Of a DNA stretch of 64,000 bases, positions 9,458 through 17,666 are shown one piece after another. This DNA comes from Acidobacterium sp. (GTDB lineage: Bacteria > Acidobacteriota > Terriglobia > Terriglobales > Acidobacteriaceae), in contig PMUI01000096.1 of the NCBI GenBank assembly GCA_003166955.1, positions 41,297 to 105,296 on the forward strand, given 5' to 3'. Position 1 is the first letter of the stretch. Every line of letters begins with the position of its first letter. The translations under genes were made by a program, and so were the position numbers. The notes under the pieces were generated by a model. It was not told the origin of the DNA. It made no database searches and worked only from the letters and a program-made list of their open reading frames with translations.

Positions 9458-9532
9458 ACGTTGCCGCGCCACCGCGTCATCCCAACGTTGCCGCGCCACG
9501 GCGTCATGCCGACCTTGCCGCGTCACCGCGTC
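9458..9532. repeat. 27-bp tandem repeat, about 2.8 units
   Basis: Units begin at 9458, 9485 and 9512 and share the core TTGCCGCGCCACCGCGTCAT with a few changes. They lie in the flgM to FlgN-like spacer, where no gene is seen. Confidence 0.8.
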
Positions 9533-9605
9533 GCGAGCCCCGCCGCTTCCCGTTCCGAAAAACGCGGCCTCGACCGCTCAACTCGGCGACTCCCGCCGCT
9601 TGCGA

Positions 9606-9899
9606 CTACTTGCCCAGCATCTGATCGATCATCTTTCCCGCGACCTCGCTCGCCGGTACGTTGTAGGTGCCGCTGGCCAGCGCCTGCTGGATCGCCGTCA
9701 CCTTCTCCATCCGCACGTCCGAATCCGGCGCTGCCGCCGCAGCTAAGCTTGCCGCCGAACTCAACGTCGCCTGATCCGTCCCCTCCTGCGACCCCTGCGC
9801 GCCCCTGGCGTCCGAAGCTTCCGCCTTGCCCGCCGGCCTCGCCACTTCCTGGCTCGAAAACAGCTGCTGCATTCCCTGGAGGCTGTTATTGACGTTCAT
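9606..9899 (-). CDS. flgM: Anti-sigma-28 factor FlgM
   Basis: 97 residues. The conserved sigma-28-binding C-terminus is present: RMEKVTAIQQALASGTYNVP followed by EVAGKMIDQML. The N-terminal half is Ala/Ser-rich and probably disordered, as in the family. It holds FliA inactive until exported through the finished hook. Ribosome site GAAGGAGA; a sigma-28 promoter lies 22 bp upstream, giving the usual autoregulatory loop with fliA in the same cluster. Confidence 0.9.
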   Translation of the reverse strand: MNVNNSLQGMQQLFSSQEVARPAGKAEASDARGAQGSQEGTDQATLSSAASLAAAAAPDSDVRMEKVTAIQQALASGTYNVPASEVAGKMIDQMLGK

Positions 9900-9920
9900 T
9901 CCTGGTCTCCTTCACTCCCT

Positions 9921-9947
9921 GTATCGGCAGCCCAAAACAGTTCTTTA
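9921..9947 (-). promoter_or_regulatory. Sigma-28 (FliA) promoter for flgM-flgK-flgL
   Basis: On the minus strand TAAAGAAC, 11 nt, GCCGATAC. This matches the FliA consensus TAAAGTTT-N11-GCCGATAA at 13 of 16 positions with exact spacing, just upstream of flgM. Confidence 0.8.
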
Positions 9948-9977
9948 GTCGATTTGCCTGCCCATTCCTCAGAAATT

Positions 9978-10346
9978 TCACATACTTCCCGTTTTGGCCT
10001 GGGTCCCTGCTGCGCCGCCGCAATGCTCGATGATCTTCGTCGCGATCCCGAATCCGCCCCTCTCCGAGATAGCCCTCGCCAGCGCCTCGGACCCGAAGCT
10101 CATCAGCGCACCGTTGCTTCCCTCGCTGTCCGCGCCGTCTCCCTCCTCGCTCGACAGCGTATCTTTCTGCAGAGGTTTGAGAAACTCCTTCATCAGGCAA
10201 GCCTCGAATTCGTGCGCCGCCGGCTTCAGCCTCGGGTCCCGAGTCCCCCCCGTCGCCCCATGCGTGCCTGTCGTGCCAGCCGTGTTTGCTGCGCCCGCCG
10301 TGGCTCCCACGCCGATCAATCCTGCAGCCATCCCCGAGTGGATCAT
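9978..10346 (-). CDS. flgJ: Rod-binding protein FlgJ (rod domain only)
   Basis: 122 residues. The conserved block AAHEFEACLMKEFLKPLQ and the tail SFGSEALARAISERGGFGIA match the N-terminal rod-capping domain of FlgJ. The muramidase domain of proteobacterial FlgJ is absent, as in many phyla, so a separate enzyme must open the cell wall. ATG 10346 overlaps the flgI stop (TGATG) and has GGAGG 7 nt upstream. Confidence 0.85.
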   Translation of the reverse strand: MIHSGMAAGLIGVGATAGAANTAGTTGTHGATGGTRDPRLKPAAHEFEACLMKEFLKPLQKDTLSSEEGDGADSEGSNGALMSFGSEALARAISERGGFGIATKIIEHCGGAAGTQAKTGSM

Positions 10347-11476
10347 CACAGAACCTCCAGTTCGGCTTCCAGAGCGCCCGCTTCCTTCATCGCCTGCAAA
10401 ATCGAGACGATGTCCCGGGCTGTCGCCCCAATCTGCTGCAAATTCTCCACCAGATCATCCACCGTCGCTCCCTCTTTCAGTTCGATCCGGTTCGCCGGCT
10501 TGTCCTGGGCCTGCATCGTCGTCTGCTCGACCACCTGGGTCAATCCCTGCGCCAGCGCATTCGGCTGCGAAACCTCGAAACGGTTCACAATGTTGACTAC
10601 CAGCCCCCCGTGCAGAATCGTCACCGGCTGCAGGGTCACATTGCCGCCAATCACAACCGTCCCGGTGCGCTCGTTCACCACCACCTTGGCGCGCGGGAAG
10701 ACCTGCACCTCGACCTCTTCCACGCGCGCCAGCAGCGCCGGGATGTCCTCATTCGCGGCCGGCTGGATCTCGATGCGGCGGCTGTCGACTGCGTGCGCCA
10801 CCGCCCGGCCCAGCTCGTGGTTGATATTGGCCGTCACCGTCTGCGCCGTCCGAAAATCCGCATCGTCGAGCAGCAGCGAAAGCGTCCGCATCTGCGTCAG
10901 ATCGAGCGGCACGCCGCGCTCCACAATCGCGCCCGACGGAATGCGCGCCGTGGTCGGATAGTTCACCGACTTGCTGCTTCCGTTGGCCATCACCGCGTAT
11001 CCGCCCAGCACCATGGGACCCTGCGCCTGCGCGTAGATCTGTCCGTCGGGCCCGTACATCGGCGCCAGCAGCAGCACGCCCCCTTCCAGGCTCCGCGCAT
11101 CGCCCGCCGACGATACCGTTACATCCACCTTGTATCCCGGCCGCGCAAAAGGAGGCAGTGTCCCGGACAGAAAAACCCCTGCCATGTTCCGGGTCTGCAT
11201 CATCGACGCCATCGAGTTCCCCTGCAGGCTGACTCCCATCCGTTCCAGCGCCGACTCCAGCGTCTGCAGCGGAAAGACCGTCTGCGAGCTGTCCCCGGTG
11301 CCATGCAGTCCTACGACGATCCCGTATCCCACCAGCTGGTTGTCCCGAACTCCTTCGACTGACGCGACATCCTTCACCCGCGCCTGTTTCATCTTCGCGG
11401 TGTCCTCGGCGCGGACCGCGGCCAGGCTCATCGCCACCAGTCCTGCCGTCATCGCTGCTCGAACCCCTCGCCGCAT
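10346..11476 (-). CDS. flgI: Flagellar P-ring protein FlgI
   Basis: 376 residues from ATG 11476, preceded by GGGAGCGACG. Signal peptide (MRRGVRAAMTAGLVAMSLAA, cleavage near VRA), then the FlgI core with KDVASVEGVRDNQLVGYGIV and GTGDSSQTVF. It forms the peptidoglycan bushing of the rod. A P-ring and L-ring imply a diderm envelope. The frame is open further upstream because of a 14-bp repeat, but that part is not FlgI-like. Translationally coupled to flgJ. Confidence 0.94.
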   Translation of the reverse strand: MRRGVRAAMTAGLVAMSLAAVRAEDTAKMKQARVKDVASVEGVRDNQLVGYGIVVGLHGTGDSSQTVFPLQTLESALERMGVSLQGNSMASMMQTRNMAGVFLSGTLPPFARPGYKVDVTVSSAGDARSLEGGVLLLAPMYGPDGQIYAQAQGPMVLGGYAVMANGSSKSVNYPTTARIPSGAIVERGVPLDLTQMRTLSLLLDDADFRTAQTVTANINHELGRAVAHAVDSRRIEIQPAANEDIPALLARVEEVEVQVFPRAKVVVNERTGTVVIGGNVTLQPVTILHGGLVVNIVNRFEVSQPNALAQGLTQVVEQTTMQAQDKPANRIELKEGATVDDLVENLQQIGATARDIVSILQAMKEAGALEAELEVL

Positions 11477-11491
11477 CGTCGCTCCCGCCCG

Positions 11492-11547
11492 GGAAAACCA
11501 TCCCTGGAAAACCACCCCTGGAAAACCAACCCTAGAAAACCAACAAC
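11492..11547. repeat. 14-bp tandem repeat, 4 units
   Basis: Units GGAAAACCATCCCT, GGAAAACCACCCCT, GGAAAACCAACCCT and AGAAAACCAACAAC run across the flgH 3' end and the flgH-flgI spacer. The last unit encodes the final flgH codons and stop. Confidence 0.85.
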
Positions 11548-12257
11548 TTCTCGATCAACCGCACCACCGGATTCTGCCGGTACGTCGCGTCGTTCACGAT
11601 TCCCTTGCCCGCCACTTCCAATTCCATGTCGGTGATCGCCGTCGACATCACCTGGTTCTGCGCGTTCACATCTTCGGGCCGCACCAGGCCCCGCAACCGG
11701 ATCAGCTGCGTCTGCTGGTTGAACGTCAGCTGCCGCACCACCTGGATCACCAGCATTCCGTTGGGCAGCACATCGGCAACCTCGCCCCCCAGCGTCGTCG
11801 TGATGCTCGAATTCGTCTGGCTCTGCCCCTGCGCGTTCAGCGACGAGGAGGAGTTCTGGTTCAGCAGGTTATTCAGCGCATTGCCGGCCTTCAGCTTCCC
11901 CAGCAGGGACGACACCGATGAAGCCGCTGCCGAAGCGCGCTGGTTCTTCACCGTTCCATCGGTCGATGCGGCCAGCGTCTCCGACACCACCACCGCGATG
12001 GGATCGTGCGCCCGCACCGCCTTCACATCGGCCACCAGGTTGGTCAGCCTTCCCGTCGCCGACCAGACCGACCCCGGCGTCAGCACTTCGGCGGCCTTCT
12101 CCGCGCGCACCCGCGCAATGTAGTCCTTCAGAGCCACATCCGGGGGAGTGTTCGCCGCTTTCGGCTGCTTCGTTTTTGCGCCCGCCCAGGCTGCCGACAT
12201 CAGACACAGAACCATCCCACAAGCCATTCGAATCGTGATCCGCGCGCTGGTTCGCAT
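11532..12257 (-). CDS. flgH: Flagellar L-ring protein FlgH
   Basis: 241 residues. Core motifs: GSVWSATGRLTNLVADVKAV, DPIAVVVSET and the C-terminal RGLVRPEDVNAQNQVMSTAI. It builds the outer-membrane ring. Most FlgH proteins are lipoproteins; here the leader MRTSARITIRMACGMVLCLM is followed by SAAWAGA with no lipobox Cys at the processing site, so signal peptidase I cleavage is more likely. The start directly follows the flgA stop (TGAATG), with GGGAGG provided by the end of flgA. Confidence 0.93.
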   Translation of the reverse strand: MRTSARITIRMACGMVLCLMSAAWAGAKTKQPKAANTPPDVALKDYIARVRAEKAAEVLTPGSVWSATGRLTNLVADVKAVRAHDPIAVVVSETLAASTDGTVKNQRASAAASSVSSLLGKLKAGNALNNLLNQNSSSSLNAQGQSQTNSSITTTLGGEVADVLPNGMLVIQVVRQLTFNQQTQLIRLRGLVRPEDVNAQNQVMSTAITDMELEVAGKGIVNDATYRQNPVVRLIEKLLVF

Positions 12258-12707
12258 TCACCTCCCGCCCTTCTCCGGCTCCAGCTCGACCCGAGCCTGC
12301 CCCCGCACGATCCCGCGCAGCGTTGCCCCGCTCCAGGCCACCCTCACGGCCACGCTCTCTCCCACGCGCGCCGATCCCAGGGCGGTTCCGGAAAGCTCGA
12401 TCGCGGCGCTCTCCCTTCGCTGCCACAGGATGACGCGCATTCCGCCCCTCACTGCGGGAGGCGGCAGCGGAGCTGCGTTCTGTGCGCCTGCCCGGGCAGC
12501 CCGAGCACCCGGCGCACCCGGCGGCTCGCTCCACGGAATCTCCACCAGGGTCCCCGGCCGCTCCGGATGATCGCAGTCGCGCTCGATGGCCCACGCGCGG
12601 TGCAGTCCCCAGTCCCGCACCGTGTCTTGCCCGCCGCAGGAGGCCCAACCGGGGATCGCCGCCATCATCGCCGCCAGCATTGCCAACGCCCAGGTTCTCA
12701 TCGTCAT
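12258..12707 (-). CDS. flgA: P-ring assembly chaperone FlgA (short form)
   Basis: 149 residues with a signal peptide (leader to about AIPGWA). The C-terminal SAF-like segment ALGSARVGESVAVRVAWSGA and LRGIVRGQARVELEP identifies FlgA, the periplasmic chaperone for FlgI. It is shorter than the usual 200-plus residues; the N-terminal domain is reduced and the middle is Ala/Pro-rich. ATG 12707 overlaps the flgG stop by 4 bp. Position flgG-flgA-flgH-flgI supports the call. Confidence 0.75.
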   Translation of the reverse strand: MTMRTWALAMLAAMMAAIPGWASCGGQDTVRDWGLHRAWAIERDCDHPERPGTLVEIPWSEPPGAPGARAARAGAQNAAPLPPPAVRGGMRVILWQRRESAAIELSGTALGSARVGESVAVRVAWSGATLRGIVRGQARVELEPEKGGR

Positions 12708-13492
12708 TTCGCCATGTTGTTTACTTCGCTGTACATCTCATTGGCCGCCGTGATGACCTTCGAGTTGCTCTCGTAGGCGCGCTGGGCCAGCACCATCTGT
12801 ACAAAGGCGCCCACCACGTCTACGTTCGAGTTCTCCAGATACCCCTGCTGCAGTGTTCCCAGGCCCTCCGTTCCTCCCGGATTGCCCAGCACCGGGTCGC
12901 CCGACGAAAGTGTGGCCGCGAACAGATTCGATCCCACGCTCTCCAGCCCTCCGGGATTGACGAACGTCGCCAGTTGAATCTGCCCAAGCTGCGCCGGGTT
13001 CTGCTGCCCGGGGAGCGTCGCATTCACCACACCGTACTGCGTGATGGTGACTGCGGTCGCGTTCGCGGGAATCGTGATGCTCGGGACCACGGGATCGCCG
13101 CCGGCATCCACCAGCGTGCCCTGATTGTTCAGGTAGAAGTTCCCGGCCCGCGTGTAGGCCAGCGTTCCGTCCGGGCGCGACACCTGAAAGAATCCGGTCC
13201 CCTGGATCGCCAGGTCCATAGGATTGTTGGTCTGGTTCAGGTTGCCCTGGTTCATGATGATCTCGGTCGCAGCCGATTTCGTTCCCAACCCGATCTGCAG
13301 TCCCGCGGAAACCGTCTCCTGGCTCTGCGCTGCGCCAGGGGTCACCATGTTCTGGTAGATCATGTCCTGAAACTGCAGCTGACGCTGCCTGAACCCCACC
13401 GTCGACGAGTTCGCCAGATTGTTGGCGATCGTGTCTAGATTCATCTGCTGCGCGCTCATCCCGCTGGCCGCGGTATATAAAGCTCGAATCAT
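12704..13492 (-). CDS. flgG: Flagellar distal rod protein FlgG
   Basis: 262 residues with the rod/hook N-terminal motif SGMSAQQMNLDTIANNLANS, the FlgG-type NPMDLAIQGTGFFQVSRPDG and the C-terminal helix VQMVLAQRAYESNSKVITAA. Exported without cleavage. Usual family length. Second gene of the flgF-flgG-flgA-flgH-flgI-flgJ run. Confidence 0.96.
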   Translation of the reverse strand: MIRALYTAASGMSAQQMNLDTIANNLANSSTVGFRQRQLQFQDMIYQNMVTPGAAQSQETVSAGLQIGLGTKSAATEIIMNQGNLNQTNNPMDLAIQGTGFFQVSRPDGTLAYTRAGNFYLNNQGTLVDAGGDPVVPSITIPANATAVTITQYGVVNATLPGQQNPAQLGQIQLATFVNPGGLESVGSNLFAATLSSGDPVLGNPGGTEGLGTLQQGYLENSNVDVVGAFVQMVLAQRAYESNSKVITAANEMYSEVNNMAK

Positions 13493-13517
13493 CTCTCCTC
13501 CTTCGCTGGAGCGCCGG

Positions 13518-14255
13518 TTACGAGACGCGCGGCAAATCCTCGCTCGCCGTCTTGTCCATATCGTTTGAGAACATCGAGACCGCCTTCTGCATCATCTCCG
13601 CCTGGCGCTGCATCAGCACCAGCTGCAAACTGCCGCCGATCACGTCCTGATTCGACGCCTCGAGCGCTCCCTCATGAATGGCGCCCGTCCCCGCAGAAGG
13701 CTCGGCTCCCTCGACCGGCGCATACCGGTTGGCGCCCTCGGCGGTCAGCTCCGCGCCGCTCGCGAATCCGAAGACTGCAATCTTTCCCGCTATCCCGCCA
13801 TTGACCGAGACGGCGCCGTCGGACCCAATCGCAATGTCGCCTGAGGGCACACGAACCGGCTGCCGGGCGGCATCGAGCACCGCCTCGCCTGCCTGGGTGG
13901 TCAGGGTTCCGTCCTGCGCGCGCTCGAACTGCCCATCGCGGGTGTACCGGATACCCTGCTGTGTCTGAATGGCAAAAAAGCCATCACCTTCGATGGCGAG
14001 GTCCAGCGGATTGCCGGTCGGCGTCAGCGCTCCCTGCCCTAAATCGAGCCGGCTGCCCCCGAGCACCCCAAACGCATTGACCGTCGTGTTCAGCTGCGAG
14101 CCGAGCGCATCGGGACCGAGAATCGCCGAACGAAAGTAGTCCCGCTCCGCGCGGTAGCCTGCCGTCCCCGCGTTGGCCAGATTCCCGGCGGCAACGTCGA
14201 GGGCCTGGCTGCGCGCCAGCCATCCGGAAAACGCCGCATAATACCCGCTGTCCAC
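13518..14255 (-). CDS. flgF: Flagellar proximal rod protein FlgF
   Basis: 245 residues from GTG 14255, chosen because GGAGG lies 7 nt upstream and the product begins at the family N-terminus (YYAAFSGWLARSQALDVAAG, then NLANAGTAGYRAERDYF). The GDGFFAIQTQQGIRYTRDG block and C-terminal helix are rod-protein features. An upstream in-frame TTG 14276 has no ribosome site. Confidence 0.88.
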   Translation of the reverse strand: MDSGYYAAFSGWLARSQALDVAAGNLANAGTAGYRAERDYFRSAILGPDALGSQLNTTVNAFGVLGGSRLDLGQGALTPTGNPLDLAIEGDGFFAIQTQQGIRYTRDGQFERAQDGTLTTQAGEAVLDAARQPVRVPSGDIAIGSDGAVSVNGGIAGKIAVFGFASGAELTAEGANRYAPVEGAEPSAGTGAIHEGALEASNQDVIGGSLQLVLMQRQAEMMQKAVSMFSNDMDKTASEDLPRVS

Positions 14256-14323
14256 CCATCCGCCTCCCGCACCCAATCCAGCAAAGGCGGGGCCGAACCG
14301 CGTCCGGGAACATTAGAAGACCC

Positions 14324-14845
14324 TTATGCGGGCAGCTCGCAGAAGATGGTGACCGTAAAAACCAGCTCCTCAAAACGATAGCGGCGCTCGATGCGAATCG
14401 AGGCCCGCTGGCTGAACAGCTCGTAACTGGTTCCGGCAACCACCGTGGGCGTCGACAGAAGGCACCCCGACGCCAGTTCCGGGTCGAAACCCTTCCAGGC
14501 GCCGGCGATCATGTTGCACACCTCGCCGACAGCATCCCGCACCAGGGCATCCACTTCGCTCGGCGGGATTCCCGTCATCCGCTCCGCCATGCGCATCGCC
14601 GCCACGCTGGCTGCATGCAGCACCAGGGACCCGCTCATCGCCCCGGCCAGCCCGATCACCGCCGAAATGGTGCCCTCGTCGGCTGACGGACTCTGGCTGG
14701 TCGGCGCGCAACCGCCGCCGAGCATCGTCGCAAACACCTCATCGGTGGCGCGGTCCAGAAACTTCTCGAACTGACTGACGTCGATCTTCTTCTCTGCCTT
14801 CTTCTCTGCGGCGTTCACCGTTGCCGTCCCCCTTCTCTCTGCCAT
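14324..14845 (-). CDS. cheX: CheX-like chemotaxis phosphatase domain protein
   Basis: 173 residues. After a Lys/Glu-rich N-terminus, residues about 25-170 resemble the CheC/CheX fold, with VRDAVGEVCNMIAGAWKGF carrying the Glu and Asn used by CheX to dephosphorylate CheY-P. ATG 14845 has GGGAG 5 nt upstream. It was probably cotranscribed with cheY, from which it is now separated by the IS element. Substrate assignment is inference from family and position. Confidence 0.78.
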   Translation of the reverse strand: MAERRGTATVNAAEKKAEKKIDVSQFEKFLDRATDEVFATMLGGGCAPTSQSPSADEGTISAVIGLAGAMSGSLVLHAASVAAMRMAERMTGIPPSEVDALVRDAVGEVCNMIAGAWKGFDPELASGCLLSTPTVVAGTSYELFSQRASIRIERRYRFEELVFTVTIFCELPA

Positions 14846-14870
14846 GGATCTCCCTCTTCCTTCTCCTGCC

Positions 14871-14897
14871 GGAGCCCGTGGCGCATGCCCGGGCTCC
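14871..14897 (-). other. Hairpin in the cheX leader
   Basis: Inverted repeat GGAGCCCG / CGGGCTCC (14871-14878, 14890-14897) with an 11-nt loop, between the IS end and cheX. No T-run follows, so it is not a clear terminator; it may stabilise the downstream mRNA. Confidence 0.4.
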
Positions 14898-15040
14898 CTG
14901 GTGTTTTCCGTCTCCGGTCCGTTCTTCCCGCCGAGTGTTCAGGAATTTCCCGCTGGCCGCCCCGATCGGCAATAAGTACGTTGGCTAACCCAACCGCTTG
15001 AACTGTGGTGGCGGCCTCGGAAATACAGGCCGCCAGCGAA

Positions 15041-16099
15041 TCATCCTTCAAACGGGAGATACGGGGTGTCTCCGTATCGCGGTAGTGATCGATTAAGCAG
15101 GGCCATAAACTGCTCCCATGTATCGGATGCCCGCATCAATGTGGTTACAGATGCAAGATGTTCTTCAAGCCTCGGATGTCCCAAATCCTCGGTCAATCTC
15201 TGAAAAAGTTTGTGCTTAAGGTGGCCCTTTTCGTTTCTCGGGGTCAAGCGATGAAGCTCGCTTCTTACGCCGGGAGCAAGCCGATCATAAACAATGTCAT
15301 TGGTGATCTTTCCTACCAGTACCGGACGCTTGCGCTGTTCTGCGGGCAAATCGGGCCAATTCCATTTCCTCAGGCGGAACATCTCCTTGTAGAAACCCAC
15401 GCGAAAAGTGCCCACATAAGGACGCAATTCCTTAGCGATAAACTGCTCAAGAATTTTAGCGAGCGCGTCCTTTGCGCGAGCGTCTTGATAGCCGGTGGCT
15501 TCATCCACCAAGGCGGTAATTCCGACGACAGCGAAGCCATGTTGCAAAATTGCTGCTCGCTCCGCCAACCGTAGTAGCCTCTTGTCCAATTTGCCCTGTC
15601 GTTGAGCATCAATAAGAACGCGGCAAATGTCGGGAAGAATGAGCGCGTCGTATCCGTCTGCCGGATTCCCTCCGTGTGGCGGCATGAACCTGATGGGTGA
15701 ATTTGCGCGCGCGATTAAATCTCTGACATCAATACCTTTAGCTGCCAATCGAGCCATCAGCGAGGCGATTTTGCGCTCGCCGCCTTGTCCGCCTCCCTCA
15801 GATAGACCAATGCCGCTCTGCAAGCCTCTCTGGGCCAATACGCGAGTCCCGTCAGCCAAAACATAAGCCGAGAGAACAATGCCCCCGATTACCAGAGGGC
15901 GATCAGGTGATCCATGAGTTGCAACCGGCAACGGGGCCTTTCCCTCATTTGCCCATCGCTTCATCACGGCGTTTCGAGCGATCTCGCTTCGCTGCGCAGG
16001 GGTTAACGATCCAGCGCGCGCAATACCGCCCTTGGCGGCACCAAGACGCGACAGCTCTTTGGCAGCTTTCGACGTTAATTTGGACGGTTCATTTTTCAT
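15041..16099 (-). CDS. P63C-domain protein carried by the IS element
   Basis: 352 residues from ATG 16099. The N-terminus is basic and helical (KAAKELSRLGAAKGGIARAG, SEIARNAVMKRWANEG, which resembles a DNA-binding helix pair). The middle has AYVLADGTRVLAQRGLQSGI, and residues about 225-300 match the P63C domain (EQFIAKELRPYVGTFRVGFY followed by KEMFRLRKWNWPD). P63C proteins are found on phages and mobile elements; their function is not established. Divergent from the transposase and sharing a symmetrical promoter with it, so the two may be co-regulated. Confidence 0.8.
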   Translation of the reverse strand: MKNEPSKLTSKAAKELSRLGAAKGGIARAGSLTPAQRSEIARNAVMKRWANEGKAPLPVATHGSPDRPLVIGGIVLSAYVLADGTRVLAQRGLQSGIGLSEGGGQGGERKIASLMARLAAKGIDVRDLIARANSPIRFMPPHGGNPADGYDALILPDICRVLIDAQRQGKLDKRLLRLAERAAILQHGFAVVGITALVDEATGYQDARAKDALAKILEQFIAKELRPYVGTFRVGFYKEMFRLRKWNWPDLPAEQRKRPVLVGKITNDIVYDRLAPGVRSELHRLTPRNEKGHLKHKLFQRLTEDLGHPRLEEHLASVTTLMRASDTWEQFMALLNRSLPRYGDTPYLPFEG

Positions 16100-16110
16100 G
16101 TCCAACACTC

Positions 16111-16168
16111 TATACTTGCCCGTGAAAGAATGCAACAAATATGTTGACTTCATGCACGAGCAAGTATA
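16111..16168. promoter_or_regulatory. Symmetrical divergent promoter/operator in the IS element
   Basis: A 14-bp inverted repeat with one mismatch, TATACTTGCCCGTG (16111-16124) and CACGAGCAAGTATA (16155-16168), overlaps the -10 regions of both directions. For the transposase TTGACT, 15 nt, TATAAG is seen; for the P63C gene TTGCAT, 15 nt, TATAGA. The short 15-nt spacing is the same on both sides. Confidence 0.6.
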
Positions 16169-16181
16169 AGGTGATTCCATC

Positions 16182-17144
16182 ATGACGCCGCGCACCCTCA
16201 CTGAAGCCATTCGGCACTACTCAAACCCTCAAACCTGCATCGATGCTGTCGCGGCGCTCCGCTGGCCGGATGGTTGCATCGTGTGTCCCAAGTGCGGTGC
16301 TGCGGATCGCAAACACTACTGGCTGGACACTCAGAAGCGCTGGAAGTGCTACTTATGCCGGAAGCAGTTCTCGGTCAAGGTGGGCACCATCTTTGAGGAT
16401 TCCCTGCTCGGGCTGGATGTATGGCTGACGGCGCTGTGGATGCTCTGCAACTGCAAGAACGGCGTCAGTAGCTACGAGATTGCCCGCGCTACCGGCATCG
16501 CACAGAAGAGCGCGTGGCACGTACTCCAGAGGCTTCGGCTGGTCCTTAAGGACATGCGCGAAGTCGCGCTAGGCGAAGAGGGACCAGTCGAGTGCGACGA
16601 AGTTTTTGTTGGGCCAGACCCTCGCCGCATGCACGCCAGCCGCCGTCTGAAAATGCAGACTGCGATCACGCAGAGGACGCACAAGGTTCCGGTGTTTGGA
16701 ATGCTGGACCGCAACACCCGCCAGGTGCGCGCTCAGGTCGTCCCTAACGTAAGGCGTGAGACGCTACAGAACGCGATTCTGGAGAATCTGGCGCACGGTG
16801 CGACGGTCTACACCGATCAGTACACGGGATACGATAAGCTGGCCGCGCAGCAGTTCGTTCACGACACCGTGAACCACATGGAAACCTACGTGCGCGGGCA
16901 GGTCCATACGCAGGGCATTGAAAACTTCTGGTCGCTGCTCAAGCGCGGCCTGCGCGGAACGTACATCGCAGTTGAGCCGTTCCACCTTGAGCGTTACATC
17001 GATGAGCAGGTTTTCCGCTACAACAATCGGATTGGACACACGGATGCCACACGATTCCAAAAGGCTCTGGCGCAGGTTGCTGGAAAGCGCCTCACCTGGA
17101 ACGATCTGACCGGCAAGGAGCAGCTTCCAGAAGAGCCGTTCTAG
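16182..17144 (+). CDS. IS1595-family transposase
   Basis: 320 residues. N-terminal zinc ribbon with CPKCGAADRKHYW and CYLCRKQFSVKVGTIFEDS, then a helix-turn-helix-like segment (YEIARATGIAQKSAWHVLQR) and the IS1595 catalytic domain: Asp in VECDEVFVG, Asp in TVYTDQYTGY and a final acidic/Asn position near GIENFWSLLKRGLRG. Full length, no frameshift, so probably active. AAGGTG precedes ATG 16182. Confidence 0.95.
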   Translation: MTPRTLTEAIRHYSNPQTCIDAVAALRWPDGCIVCPKCGAADRKHYWLDTQKRWKCYLCRKQFSVKVGTIFEDSLLGLDVWLTALWMLCNCKNGVSSYEIARATGIAQKSAWHVLQRLRLVLKDMREVALGEEGPVECDEVFVGPDPRRMHASRRLKMQTAITQRTHKVPVFGMLDRNTRQVRAQVVPNVRRETLQNAILENLAHGATVYTDQYTGYDKLAAQQFVHDTVNHMETYVRGQVHTQGIENFWSLLKRGLRGTYIAVEPFHLERYIDEQVFRYNNRIGHTDATRFQKALAQVAGKRLTWNDLTGKEQLPEEPF

Positions 17145-17389
17145 GAGCGGTCCGCTTCGGGGCCGTAAGAGTATCGCTTATGAGGAGAAGGCTTCTCGGG
17201 CTTGGCTTCGCGGAGCCTCTTCTGCATCTCCTCGCGGGATATGGAGAGAACGGAAGATAACGCCTTCGTAAACTTGCCGTTTCCCGAATCGGCTTTCAAT
17301 GCGTGACGCTTAGGCACGCTATGCATCATAGCAGCAGCAAGCGTGCGGAGATTGTGGTAAGGTTTTGGCGTAATGTCAACGTACGTCAT
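17141..17389 (-). CDS. Small passenger protein of the IS element, unknown
   Basis: 82 residues from ATG 17389; the frame is open further upstream but the short form has the better ribosome site (AGAGAAATT). Basic, mostly helical, with no membrane segment; the tail EEMQKRLREAKPEKPSPHKR is strongly charged. It ends 4 bp inside the transposase end, convergent. No family recognised. Confidence 0.5.
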   Translation of the reverse strand: MTYVDITPKPYHNLRTLAAAMMHSVPKRHALKADSGNGKFTKALSSVLSISREEMQKRLREAKPEKPSPHKRYSYGPEADRS

Positions 17390-17666
17390 AATTTCTCTGG
17401 GTGAGTCATCCCCAGCCGTCGATAGTAAAGTCGAGCAGAAAATCCCCTCGGAAGATCGTCTGAAGCTTGACGGGGGACGATGGTTGGTTAATTCGTCGCT
17501 GCCGACCAGCAAAGAACTCTCAGACAGTCTGGACATTAGCGCAGCGGAACCCCTCGCAACATATCTAATTTGCCCCATTCGTGGATATTATGGACGTGCT
17601 CGGCCAGATGTTTGGGAATGGCTGGCTGCGAAATCGATCACGACGTCTGCCAAGAGCTAGCTGCCT

